From: Sulfolobus acidocaldarius SUSAZ
GTDB lineage: Archaea; Thermoproteota; Thermoprotei_A; Sulfolobales; Sulfolobaceae
Assembly: GCA_000508305.1 (NCBI GenBank)
Contig: CP006977.1
Location: 900,621-964,620, forward strand
Reading direction: 5' to 3'
DNA: 64,000 nucleotides
Under the pieces are notes generated by a model. That model did not search any database. It had not been told where the DNA came from and saw only the letters and a program-made list of their open reading frames with translations. Below, piece after piece: positions 56,682 to 64,000 of the stretch. The number at the start of each line of letters is the position of its first letter. The stretch's first letter is position 1. The position numbers were made by a program, and so were the translations under genes.

Positions 56682-57665
56682 CTAACTTAGCTTTAGGCTA
56701 ATCTTTTTCTTCTCAGCCTTCCAGTCAACTGTTATAGGTCCTAAACCACGTTTACTTCTTAAATAGTTATAAGCTGACAATGCAGCCTTAACACCCTCAG
56801 CAGCTGCTATAACTGCCTGCTTGTAAGGAGTTTGTGTGACATCTCCAGCCGCAAAAACTCCTTCCCTACTTGTCCTGCCAAATTCGTCTACAATCACCTC
56901 TCCCTTATCATTTAATTCTAGAAATCCTTTCAGAAAATCAGTATTTAAAACATACCCCATTTCAATTATAACTCCTTCTACCCTCAGCTTTGTTGTTTCT
57001 CCCCCTTTATTGATAACCACTTCTTCCACTTTTCCGTTACCGTTTATCTGAAGAACTTTAGATGATGTGAAGATCTTGATGTTTGAGTTAGATATAATTT
57101 TCTTTATCAATTCCCCGTCTCCTGATAATTGTCCTGAAGAGGTAACGTAATATGCCGGAATAGCATGTTTGGAAAGTATCTCAATCGCCTCTAATCCTGG
57201 CTCTCCTTCACCGATTACCATAGCAGGTTTTCCCTTAAAAAAAGCAGCGTCGCAAATAGCACAGTAGGAGACTCCCTTACCTTTGAACTCTTGTTCTCCT
57301 GGGACATTTAACTCCCTCGGAGTCTTACCAAATGCTAAGATTATGGTCTTAGACTGATAAACATCATGAATCCCATTGACTATGAAAATTTCACCTTCTT
57401 GACTTATCTTTTTAACCTCCTCTCCTAAGACAAACTCAGTGTTAAATCTCCTGGCTTGCGTATATATCTTCTGAGATAAACCTAAACCACTTATACTTTC
57501 GATTCCAGGATAATTTTCAATAAGGTCTGTTAGGGTGAGTTGACCTCCTAGATCTTTAGACAACACTAAGGTAGATAATTTTTGTCTAGCTGAGTATAAA
57601 GCTGCACTTAAACCAGCTATACCACCGCCAATTATTATTGTATCATACACTTTGTTGGTGTTCAT
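56682..57665 (-). CDS. trxB: Thioredoxin reductase-like flavoprotein lacking the NADPH-binding motif
   Basis: A 327-residue flavoprotein. FAD motif [10 protein letters not shown] (about 13-22), redox-active CAIC (about 137-140), [13 protein letters not shown] where GxGxxA is usual, and [18 protein letters not shown] near 285. The HRRxxxRA segment that binds the NADPH phosphate is absent; the equivalent reads [14 protein letters not shown]. Thermoplasma TrxR also lacks this motif and does not use NADPH well. So this enzyme may reduce thioredoxin-type partners with another donor, or use NADH. Confidence 0.88.
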   Translation of the reverse strand: MNTNKVYDTIIIGGGIAGLSAALYSARQKLSTLVLSKDLGGQLTLTDLIENYPGIESISGLGLSQKIYTQARRFNTEFVLGEEVKKISQEGEIFIVNGIHDVYQSKTIILAFGKTPRELNVPGEQEFKGKGVSYCAICDAAFFKGKPAMVIGEGEPGLEAIEILSKHAIPAYYVTSSGQLSGDGELIKKIISNSNIKIFTSSKVLQINGNGKVEEVVINKGGETTKLRVEGVIIEMGYVLNTDFLKGFLELNDKGEVIVDEFGRTSREGVFAAGDVTQTPYKQAVIAAAEGVKAALSAYNYLRSKRGLGPITVDWKAEKKKISLKLS

Positions 57666-57812
57666 ATATTTCTTTTTAACTAAATATAATAAAAAGTTAA
57701 CTTATACTAAAGCAAGGTTGTACAAAAATTTTGCCGACCGCCTCTCAATTTTTCTGGTGATTAGAGAAAATTAAACATGTCTTTTTATTACCTCAAACAC
57801 ATATCACATAGT

Positions 57813-58346
57813 ATGGAAGTAGCAACTTTAGGTGGAGGCTGTTTCTGGTGTACCGAAGCGGTCTTTAAGAGAGTCAAGGGAGTGATAAGTGTAAAACCAG
57901 GTTATTCCGGTGGAAAAGTTCCAAATCCAACTTATGAGGAAGTATGCACAGATGAGACTGGACACGCTGAGGTAATCCAGATAACCTTCGATCCCTCAAT
58001 TATCACATATAGGGAATTACTTGAGATATTTTTTGAAATTCATGATCCAACTACGCCCAATAGACAAGGTAATGATGTAGGCTCTCAGTACAGATCAATA
58101 ATACTCTATCATAGTGAAGAGCAGAAGAAGACTGCTGAAGAGATGATAAGGATCTATGAGAAAAAGTTAGGCAAAAAGATCGTTACTGAGTTAGTACCTT
58201 TTGAAGCATTTTATGAGGCTGAGGATTATCATCATGACTTTTACGACAAGCACAGGAATTATCCTTACTGCAAATTAGTTATTGACCCTAAAGTGAAGAA
58301 ATTTATGAAAAACTTCCCAGATAAGGCTTCAATAAGAATTCAATGA
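57813..58346 (+). CDS. msrA: Peptide methionine sulfoxide reductase MsrA
   Basis: A 177-residue MsrA with the active site [12 protein letters not shown] (Cys near residue 10). Family motifs [29 protein letters not shown] and [20 protein letters not shown] (with gaps) are all present. ATG 57813 (MEVATLGGG) is the family-like start; an in-frame ATG at 57777 would add 12 residues. It repairs oxidised methionine. It is divergent from the thioredoxin reductase, a plausible electron source through a thioredoxin. Confidence 0.92.
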   Translation: MEVATLGGGCFWCTEAVFKRVKGVISVKPGYSGGKVPNPTYEEVCTDETGHAEVIQITFDPSIITYRELLEIFFEIHDPTTPNRQGNDVGSQYRSIILYHSEEQKKTAEEMIRIYEKKLGKKIVTELVPFEAFYEAEDYHHDFYDKHRNYPYCKLVIDPKVKKFMKNFPDKASIRIQ

Positions 58347-59165
58347 AAGGATTATTACAAATGCGATATTTATAAATAGATTCCTTAATAGACTATAACT
58401 ACATCTCGATAAAAATTTTAATCTTTTGATCTTACACTCCTCTCATTTACCATATTTATTAATTTATCGACACTGAACTATTAAAATATTCTGGGTATAA
58501 GCTTTTATATACATAAGAGTAGTGGATAGCAATTCAAAAATATTCATTGATTGAAAATTGTACTAAAACCGCCGGTTTAAGGAGATCTAGATGTTGAAAA
58601 AACTACAAAATGATAGTCTAGTAGGTTCAGGTCTTAGCAGTTTTTTAATTAATTGTAACAAATTATATAATATTATAATAGAGTAGGTAAGTAGACCTGG
58701 ATTACTAATAGATTAGGGGTTGACTATTAAAAGCCTCAATTTTCTACCAACTATTTTCATGTAATAATATTTAAATACATGCAAATTGAAAAACTCTATA
58801 CTTAAACTTTTAAAAAATACTCCTGGAAGGAATGGGACTGACAAGAGCAAATAGTTTTTATCTATATATTCTAAAAATTAAAGTAAAAATGATTTTTATA
58901 GTTGGAAATTTTCTAGTTTCTTGCAATTGTGTACTATTATATAAGTATTGGTGAAGATTTAGCGTTTTGTAAAATTACGGGAAGAAGATTTTGTACGCTT
59001 TTCAAACGTTAAAACTATTCTACAGTATAAATAGCAGGAAGGAAATAACACAGGAGACGTAGCTATCAGTCAACATCCTGTATAGTTAGTGTATTTTTAT
59101 ATCAATTTAGTTTAAAAAAGACTATTATTTTCACGTATTTAAAAACCTCTGTTTTATCATTAAGA
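58347..59165. other. Long intergenic region before the ArnR-type regulator
   Basis: About 820 bases with no gene. It holds an odd palindrome AAACCGCCGGTTT (arms AAACCG and CGGTTT around one base, about 58565-58577), a spaced inverted pair CAGGTCT...AGACCTG (about 58628-58698), and the regulator promoter at the right end. The length suggests lost genes or a complex control region. Confidence 0.5.
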
Positions 59166-59984
59166 ATGTCTTCCATGAACAAGAGAGTCTTTGACATACT
59201 AAGAGAATTAGACTCTGTCGTTGACTTCTCCAGGGCAAAACTACAGTGGGATATATTAATTATATTAGCAACCAAAGGACCCTCATCAACAACAGAAATC
59301 TCACAAACAATAAACACAAGCAGAAAATCCATAATAGACGCAATAAGAAAACTAATTGACAAAGAACTAGTGGCAAGAGTAAAACATGATATTTATGAGC
59401 TAACGGATAAGGGCAAGGAACTTCTAAACAAAGTCGATTCGATATTAGGTCTAGAAATAAAGAATAATAACACTCATGATGGTCAAAATATGAATGATAA
59501 TAGTTTAGTTTCAGAGAACTTCTCTCAGTATTTCTACCTAATTACATTATTCAAGATGATTATAACTAATCATGATGGGTTAAACCTAGATAAAGTAGCT
59601 CAAGAACTAGGAGTTTCGAGGCAAACACTTAAGTATTATCTTGAACTTTTTGAGGAGAAGAAGCTACTGAAAGTTATAAGCAAAAAGAATTACTTTAAGA
59701 AGACTATCTATAAGTGTATGTTGATGAGTGAAGGAAGGAGAATATTATTTAAGCTACCTGAATTTATGAAGATGAAAACCAATCTTCCACTTAAAATCAT
59801 TTTAAGACTAACAAATAGCTACACTCTTGAAGCAGCTAACCTTAAGGTTATGGGATTTATAGTAATCTCAGTACCATTACTTATGTACTTTAGGAATGAG
59901 TTAGATCTATTTGAACTGCCTTGGTTATGTATAGTAATATTCTTAGCACTTCTAAGTATATTTTCCCAGATCCTTAACAGATGA
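59166..59984 (+). CDS. arnR1: Membrane-anchored winged-helix regulator, ArnR/ArnR1 type
   Basis: A 272-residue one-component regulator. The first winged helix (about 20-95) has STTEISQTINTSRKSIIDAI; a second (about 125-185) has LDKVAQELGVSRQTLKYYL; two C-terminal membrane helices (about 225-243 and 250-270) anchor it. This matches my memory of ArnR and ArnR1, the membrane regulators beside the archaellum operon of S. acidocaldarius. Its left neighbour (msrA) fits ArnR1; its right neighbour (a kinase) fits what I recall beside ArnR. It could be a recombinant of the two. Confidence 0.7.
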   Translation: MSSMNKRVFDILRELDSVVDFSRAKLQWDILIILATKGPSSTTEISQTINTSRKSIIDAIRKLIDKELVARVKHDIYELTDKGKELLNKVDSILGLEIKNNNTHDGQNMNDNSLVSENFSQYFYLITLFKMIITNHDGLNLDKVAQELGVSRQTLKYYLELFEEKKLLKVISKKNYFKKTIYKCMLMSEGRRILFKLPEFMKMKTNLPLKIILRLTNSYTLEAANLKVMGFIVISVPLLMYFRNELDLFELPWLCIVIFLALLSIFSQILNR

Positions 59985-60062
59985 CTCCTTTTAATAATCT
60001 CATTTTGTGGAAGACAATTTCACTCACCTTAGTAAAATTCAATCTCATTCCAATGAACTTGC

Positions 60063-60132
60063 CTTAAAAATACTTTTCCACATAGAGAAAATTCAATTTA
60101 AATCAAAATAACAAAATTGTTGTCCACACATG
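60063..60132 (+). repeat. 70-bp repeat, copy A
   Basis: It begins CTTAAAAATACTTTTCCACA, includes AAAATTCAATTTAAATC and ends TTGTCCACACATG. It differs from the reverse complement of copy B at only about three positions. It sits about 105 bases upstream of the kinase start. Confidence 0.75.
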
Positions 60133-60236
60133 TTAACCTAATATAAAAGATAGAATAGTTTAAAAGCTAGTAATTTCATATAATTACTTGCATAAATTAC
60201 ACCAGATGAAATTAAAATGGTACGAGGTGTTAACTA

Positions 60237-62162
60237 GTGGAAATTAGGACTCTTCACAGGAGAATTTTTTCATTACTAGTAGTAAAAGCTATGTTAATGT
60301 CGTTTATATTATTGATATCATCGGCAATAATTCTCACATCCTTTTTTAACTATATACAGATAGCCCTAATAGTTTTGGGAGTAGTTTTAGTTTTACTCTC
60401 GTTATTCTCTCCGAAAGTATCTTATATATCTTCGACCTACTTAATAGGTGTAACAGCTTATTTTAACATGGGATTTTCACTCGTTCAGTCCCTAATAAAT
60501 ATAGTACCTATTATAGGAGAAATAAACCTGTTAAATCAACTACTAAAGACGCCAACAACCACAATAATATCTAGCCTTTTCTCACTAGCATTGTTAAATT
60601 TAGGCATAAAAGGTTATGAAATGTATTTGAATAAACATGCTGATATTGTGAAGTTAGATTCCATAATTTTCTCCCAACACGGTCTTCCTAAACAGGCTAG
60701 CTGGAATATTGTTGTTAATTCTGAGGTGAAGTTCATTAAGTCAAACGAAAAGCTCATATTAAACAATACACCAGAAGCGAAATATGAACTTTGCCCAGTA
60801 TTGGTAGACAATGAATATTACGTGCCTAACAAAGTGACAGGTTTAGCCTTTGAGGGAGAGGTTATAAGGATTAATTACTCTCCAGTTGATGGTATACCAT
60901 ATGAGAAATTCAGAAACTGCTTTACGGTTTTTGAGGTTGAAGGACTACCTCCAGATACCAGCTTTGTAATTGAAATTAATGGTACGTCATTGAAGGTCAA
61001 GGATAGAAGGTTTGCCAAACTATCATTGGAGCCTTTATATTGGAAGGTAAATGAGATAAGGATATCCAGAGACGATGAAGAAGAAATTTATGAACCTGAC
61101 ATAAAAGAGGGTTTAACTTTTAGAGGTGGGACAGTTAAAATAAACTTCAGGAGGAAAGTGATTAGATATAAAACAGCTAAAATACCGTCTATAGAAAATT
61201 GGGACCCCGGAATTTGGGTGGGTCAAGAGGTTTATGGTTACAGGGTAATTGAAGTGATAGGATTAGGTGGAAATGGATATGTTATGAAAGTGGAAAAGAA
61301 CGGTTCATTATACGCTATGAAAGTTCTCTCAGTAAATAAGTTCACCAATTCGCTAGAGTACCTTGATAATCTGCTAAAGGAATCTGAAAATTTGGAAAAA
61401 CTATCGAAGGATCCAAGGTTCGTTAGTATATATGGATCATTCATAGACAAAAACAACATTCAATCAGCGTTAGCTGGGGATTATACAAGCTACTATAAGT
61501 ACCCACCAGCAATTGTGATGGAGTTTATGGATGGTGGCACATTATTGGATTTAATTAGTAGAGTTGATATTGTACAGTCTAAATATTGGCAGTACATAGT
61601 CAAACTCATCATAAAAGAAATAGGCACAGCACTGATGTTTTTGCATAAAAGAGGGTATGTTCATCTGGACGTAAAGCCACAAAATATATTTCTTAAACAG
61701 AAGATCAACGGTGAGCCAGAAGTGGTTTATAAAATCCTCTTCTCCTCGTCGGGAATGATTAAGTTGGGAGACCTAGGTAGTTCAGTGAGGGTAGGAGAGA
61801 AGATCTCACAAGCAACACCAGCCTATTCACCCCCAGAGCAAATAGAGGCAGTAATAACAGGAAAAGGAGCACAACCCTCCATGGACAATTACGCATTGGG
61901 TGCTACACTATATAGGTTACTTACCATGAAGAACCTAGATTACGTTAGTTATTTGGATAAAGCTTTCGATGAATATATTGACGGGGATCCTAAGATCGCG
62001 ATGAAGTATGTAAATATGGCTAAAATGAGTATGGTGAATTTTAGACCTAAACTGCCTCCTAATACCCTGCCGGAGTTGGCTAACATATTGCAAGGAACAT
62101 TAGTGGTAGATCCAAGGAGGAGACTGACCAGCTACGACATAGTAAACATATTAGAAAGGTAG
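60237..62162 (+). CDS. arnS: Membrane Ser/Thr protein kinase, probable ArnS
   Basis: A 641-residue kinase with 3-4 N-terminal membrane helices (about 12-60 and 68-125), a middle beta-rich region (about 145-325) and a C-terminal kinase domain. G-loop GLGGNGYV (about 341), Lys in YAMKVL, catalytic loop HLDVKPQN (about 475), metal Asp in GDLGSS (DLG instead of DFG, about 512) and SPPEQ as the APE region are intact, so it should be active. S. acidocaldarius ArnS, a kinase needed for starvation-induced archaellum expression, lies beside ArnR; this gene may be ArnS. It starts at GTG 60237. Confidence 0.8.
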   Translation: MEIRTLHRRIFSLLVVKAMLMSFILLISSAIILTSFFNYIQIALIVLGVVLVLLSLFSPKVSYISSTYLIGVTAYFNMGFSLVQSLINIVPIIGEINLLNQLLKTPTTTIISSLFSLALLNLGIKGYEMYLNKHADIVKLDSIIFSQHGLPKQASWNIVVNSEVKFIKSNEKLILNNTPEAKYELCPVLVDNEYYVPNKVTGLAFEGEVIRINYSPVDGIPYEKFRNCFTVFEVEGLPPDTSFVIEINGTSLKVKDRRFAKLSLEPLYWKVNEIRISRDDEEEIYEPDIKEGLTFRGGTVKINFRRKVIRYKTAKIPSIENWDPGIWVGQEVYGYRVIEVIGLGGNGYVMKVEKNGSLYAMKVLSVNKFTNSLEYLDNLLKESENLEKLSKDPRFVSIYGSFIDKNNIQSALAGDYTSYYKYPPAIVMEFMDGGTLLDLISRVDIVQSKYWQYIVKLIIKEIGTALMFLHKRGYVHLDVKPQNIFLKQKINGEPEVVYKILFSSSGMIKLGDLGSSVRVGEKISQATPAYSPPEQIEAVITGKGAQPSMDNYALGATLYRLLTMKNLDYVSYLDKAFDEYIDGDPKIAMKYVNMAKMSMVNFRPKLPPNTLPELANILQGTLVVDPRRRLTSYDIVNILER

Positions 62163-62255
62163 TAAGGTTTCATTTGACATTTCTATGATGATACGTTTTA
62201 CTAGTAAAAAATTAAATCTTAATTTTTCTCCTTCAATCGAGAAGTCTGTTTTATA

Positions 62256-62632
62256 TTAGAAACTACAGCTGATTTCAGCATCTGGTCTTCCACCTTCTAC
62301 AATGTTTTTGTGCAGTTATCCAACCCTCTAGCGATGCAATGTGGAACAATGTATGCCTACCGTTCGCGTCTCCTGGGGCATAAATGTTATCTAGCTTAGA
62401 AGCCATACTATAATCAACCTCTATCTCACGTTTCTTACCTTAAGGTACTATAACCCGCTATACCACTGGTTTCTTGAATTCTGCCAGTAGATACTAAAAC
62501 TTCATCAAGGTACCTCTCAGCTTTCTCACTTATCACCTTCTTTTCCCTCCATTCTCTGCCTTTACTCCCTTAAATCTCTCCTTAATTATTTCATCACTCA
62601 ACTCTCTAAGTCTGTTTTCTAACACCTACTGA
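62256..62632 (-). pseudogene. lpd: Dihydrolipoamide dehydrogenase remnant
   Basis: Read on the minus strand, pieces in changing frames match flavoprotein disulfide reductases: ENRLRELSDEIIKERFKG, then REKKVISEKAERYLDEVLV and STGRIQETSGIAG, then VDYSMASKLDNIYAPGDANG with RHTLFHIASLEGWITAQ, the FAD-binding GD motif. At least three frameshifts and internal stops kill it. The whole N-terminal half (first FAD motif and the redox Cys pair) and the dimer domain are missing. Its upstream end abuts the 70-bp repeat copy B, which may mark the break. Confidence 0.75.
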
Positions 62633-62637
62633 ATAAG

Positions 62638-62707
62638 CATGTGTGGACAACAATTTTGTCATTTTGATTTAAATTGAATTTTCTTTATGTGGAAAAGTAT
62701 TTTTAGG
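62638..62707 (-). repeat. 70-bp repeat, copy B (inverted relative to copy A)
   Basis: Its reverse complement begins CTAAAAATACTTTTCCACAT, matches copy A at about 67 of 70 positions and ends TTGTCCACACATG. Copies A and B are inverted and lie 2.5 kb apart around the kinase gene. Confidence 0.75.
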
Positions 62708-62734
62708 GTGAGTTTATTTTATGATGGCGAGAAT

Positions 62735-63160
62735 GTGAACAAGTTTGATTTCCTCATCCTTACCCAAATAATTTCTACCTAAGGAATATGTTAAAAACAT
62801 TTTTAAGGCACTAGGTAGTGTTTATTGAGTTACAGAGGATATGTTAGACTCTTGGACCGCTTTAGTGGGAAGCGGCCCCCGCTTTTATCTCAGAAATTAT
62901 TGATGCCTTTGCCTTAGGTGCAGTTGCTTGTGGAATGCCTAGGGGTGTGACTTATTATGCCATACTTGACATGATTGAAGGGACTATAAAGATACTGAAA
63001 AATAATTTGAATCACTCCCATGATGCTCAGGGATCAGGTTATTACTCCTGCAGCTACTATAATTAGAGGTTTGATGGTAATGGAGAGTGAGGGCGTTAAG
63101 CCGGCATTAACTAACACTATTGAGTCAGCATATCAGAGGAGATATGCAATAGGAGAGTAG
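62735..63160 (+). pseudogene. proC: Pyrroline-5-carboxylate reductase remnant (C-terminal half)
   Basis: Matches the ProC dimer domain: KEYVKNIFKALGSVY, an in-frame TGA, VTEDMLDSWTALVGSGP, then after an extra C in a C-run AFISEIIDAFALGAVACGMP, and after another shift MMLRDQVITPAATIIRGL and GVKPALTNTIESAYQRR, ending at TAG 63158-63160. The pattern ALVGSGPAF is diagnostic. The N-terminal NADPH domain is not recognisable. Two frameshifts and a stop make it dead; an intact proC must be elsewhere for proline synthesis. Confidence 0.8.
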
Positions 63161-63246
63161 ATTGATGGGAAGTTGAGAGAAAATAGTGATGGTCAGAAGA
63201 GGAGGATTTCTACTACTTTTTCTAGACCTTGTCTACCGCTCCATAA

Positions 63247-63295
63247 ACTGACTTTCTTCCTGCCCTAAAGGGTGAAGTTTTCCTGATTTTGTAAT
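63247..63295 (-). repeat. TnpB-element 3'-end-like repeat, copy 6
   Basis: On the minus strand: ATTACAAAATCAGGAAAAC, stem ACCCTTTAGGGC, then AGGAAGAAAGTCAGT. The full length is kept, from the ACAAAAT start to the GTCAGT end seen in copy 3. Confidence 0.6.
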
Positions 63296-63350
63296 TTGAA
63301 CAAAGTTTAAGTTAAGATAGGGCACTATAAGAAACCTAAAACTTGAACTA

Positions 63351-64000
63351 TTAGAAATCACCTTCAATGTTCTTCATGATTATCTCATCGAACTCCTTAG
63401 GTCTAGGAAGTTTTATTGAATTTAGCGAATTGATAAATTCCTCTTTATTGTTTATATTAAATAACTTGTTGTACTTTTTCTCAAAACCTATTGTGGACGA
63501 AGGTTTTCCACTTATCCCAAATCCACAAGCAGAACCAGAAGTGTGAGCTGGGAAAACTTCAACGTAATCCGGTAATACCTTAATTTTTTGTAAACTATAA
63601 AAGAGTTGTTCAGCGGAGTTCTCACCTACTATATCTATTCTACCAATTCCACCTACAAATAACGTGTCTCCAGTTAATACCGCCCAAGGTTCTTCTCCTC
63701 TCCTTAAGTCAGTTATAATTATAGAAACGCTGTCCGGAGTATGCCCCGGGGTATAAAGAAACTTTATTTTAACGTTACCCACTTTAATTTCTTCATTATC
63801 CTTAACTTTTTGCGCAAATTTAACCTTCGTGCTCTCATGCATATAAACGTTAGCTCTAGTCATTTCACTTAACTTCTTAGCTCCAGATAAATGATCAGCG
63901 TGAGTATGAGTGTCTATAATATAAGATATCTTCATGTCGTATAACTCTGATAAGTTCATTAATTCTTCTATCAAATCTATTTTTGGGTCAATAATTATTA
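63351..64000 (-). CDS. Metallo-beta-lactamase-fold hydrolase, persulfide dioxygenase-like (5' end beyond window)
   Basis: The frame is open to the window edge and reads ...IDPKIDLIEELMN upstream of the first internal start, so the N-terminus is missing here. Metal ligands: HTHADH (H-x-H-x-D-H), then His in YTPGHTPDS, Asp in TGDTLFVGGIGR and His in FPAHTSGSACG. The order and the FxxH-x5-G pattern resemble ETHE1/GloB-type enzymes, which oxidise glutathione persulfide or hydrolyse thioesters. In Sulfolobus a sulfur-related role is plausible; no rhodanese is visible beside it. Confidence 0.82.
   Translation of the reverse strand, partial: IIIDPKIDLIEELMNLSELYDMKISYIIDTHTHADHLSGAKKLSEMTRANVYMHESTKVKFAQKVKDNEEIKVGNVKIKFLYTPGHTPDSVSIIITDLRRGEEPWAVLTGDTLFVGGIGRIDIVGENSAEQLFYSLQKIKVLPDYVEVFPAHTSGSACGFGISGKPSSTIGFEKKYNKLFNINNKEEFINSLNSIKLPRPKEFDEIIMKNIEGDF

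Larger units (their letters stand above)
62163..63350. other. Gene-graveyard region between kinase and metallo-beta-lactamase
   Basis: Nearly 1.2 kb without an intact gene. It holds a lipoamide dehydrogenase remnant (62256-62632, minus), the 70-bp repeat copy B, a proC remnant (62735-63160, plus) and TnpB-end-like copy 6. Confidence 0.7.

Overview
The window looks like a chromosomal segment of a thermoacidophilic crenarchaeon, very probably Sulfolobus acidocaldarius or a close relative. Evidence: AT-rich DNA, TATA boxes about 26 nt before leaderless start codons, a class III (archaeal prepilin-type) signal peptide on a sugar-binding protein, an Nre repair protein, an acid-type sedolisin protease and a TrmB-type regulator. 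The gene order malA-malR-amyA-malG-malF-malE-malK, then a CBS protein, AlaX, thioredoxin reductase, MsrA and an ArnR-type regulator, matches what I recall of Saci_1160 to Saci_1171. I could not check this against a database.

Layout. 0-9 kb: end of an MFS transporter, a ThDP enzyme, a VKOR-type disulfide enzyme lying between two copies of a short dispersed repeat, an integral membrane protein and a surface protein, then a radical SAM/Nre pair. 9-22 kb: an aromatic-catabolism island with two Rieske oxygenases (alpha, beta and a paralogous small third gene in each), LigB- and LigA-type extradiol dioxygenase genes, an acyl-CoA ligase, two MHS-type transporters (one frameshifted), a thiolase-fold/DUF35 pair that lacks thiolase catalytic residues, and a luciferase-like oxidoreductase. 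22-24 kb: a decayed vapBC pair and repeat remnants. 24-31.5 kb: 2-oxoacid dehydrogenase E1 alpha/beta, a GntR regulator and a compact operon (2-hydroxyacid dehydrogenase, LmbE-like, RraA-like aldolase, molybdopterin hydroxylase large subunit). 32-44.6 kb: a C2H2 zinc-finger protein, a secreted sedolisin coupled to a PNGase-A-like protein, an acyl-CoA synthetase, a YbaK-type deacylase and assorted small enzymes. 44.7-55 kb: the maltodextrin system. 55-64 kb: redox and repair genes, then a membrane-anchored regulator directly followed by a membrane Ser/Thr kinase, two pseudogenes and a partial metallo-beta-lactamase.

How the genes work together. Secreted, membrane-anchored GH57 amylase cuts starch outside the cell; MalE, MalF, MalG and MalK import the maltodextrins; MalA hydrolyses them inside; MalR sits between and probably regulates. 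The sedolisin and PNGase-A-like proteins probably digest glycoproteins at the surface. The island can be read as ring dihydroxylation, extradiol cleavage, CoA activation and retro-aldol or thiolytic shortening, but ferredoxin and reductase partners are not encoded here.

Most unusual points: (1) the regulator and kinase that, as I recall, flank the archaellum operon in S. acidocaldarius are adjacent here with no archaellum genes between them; (2) near-identical 70-bp inverted repeats flank the kinase, one abutting a truncated lipoamide dehydrogenase pseudogene; (3) six scattered copies of a hairpin-containing sequence that looks like the 3' end of TnpB elements, with compensatory stem changes; (4) a small paralogous third gene in both Rieske operons; (5) a thiolase homologue without catalytic Cys and His next to DUF35, suggesting a retro-aldolase; (6) a molybdopterin hydroxylase whose conserved N-terminus has no standard start codon.
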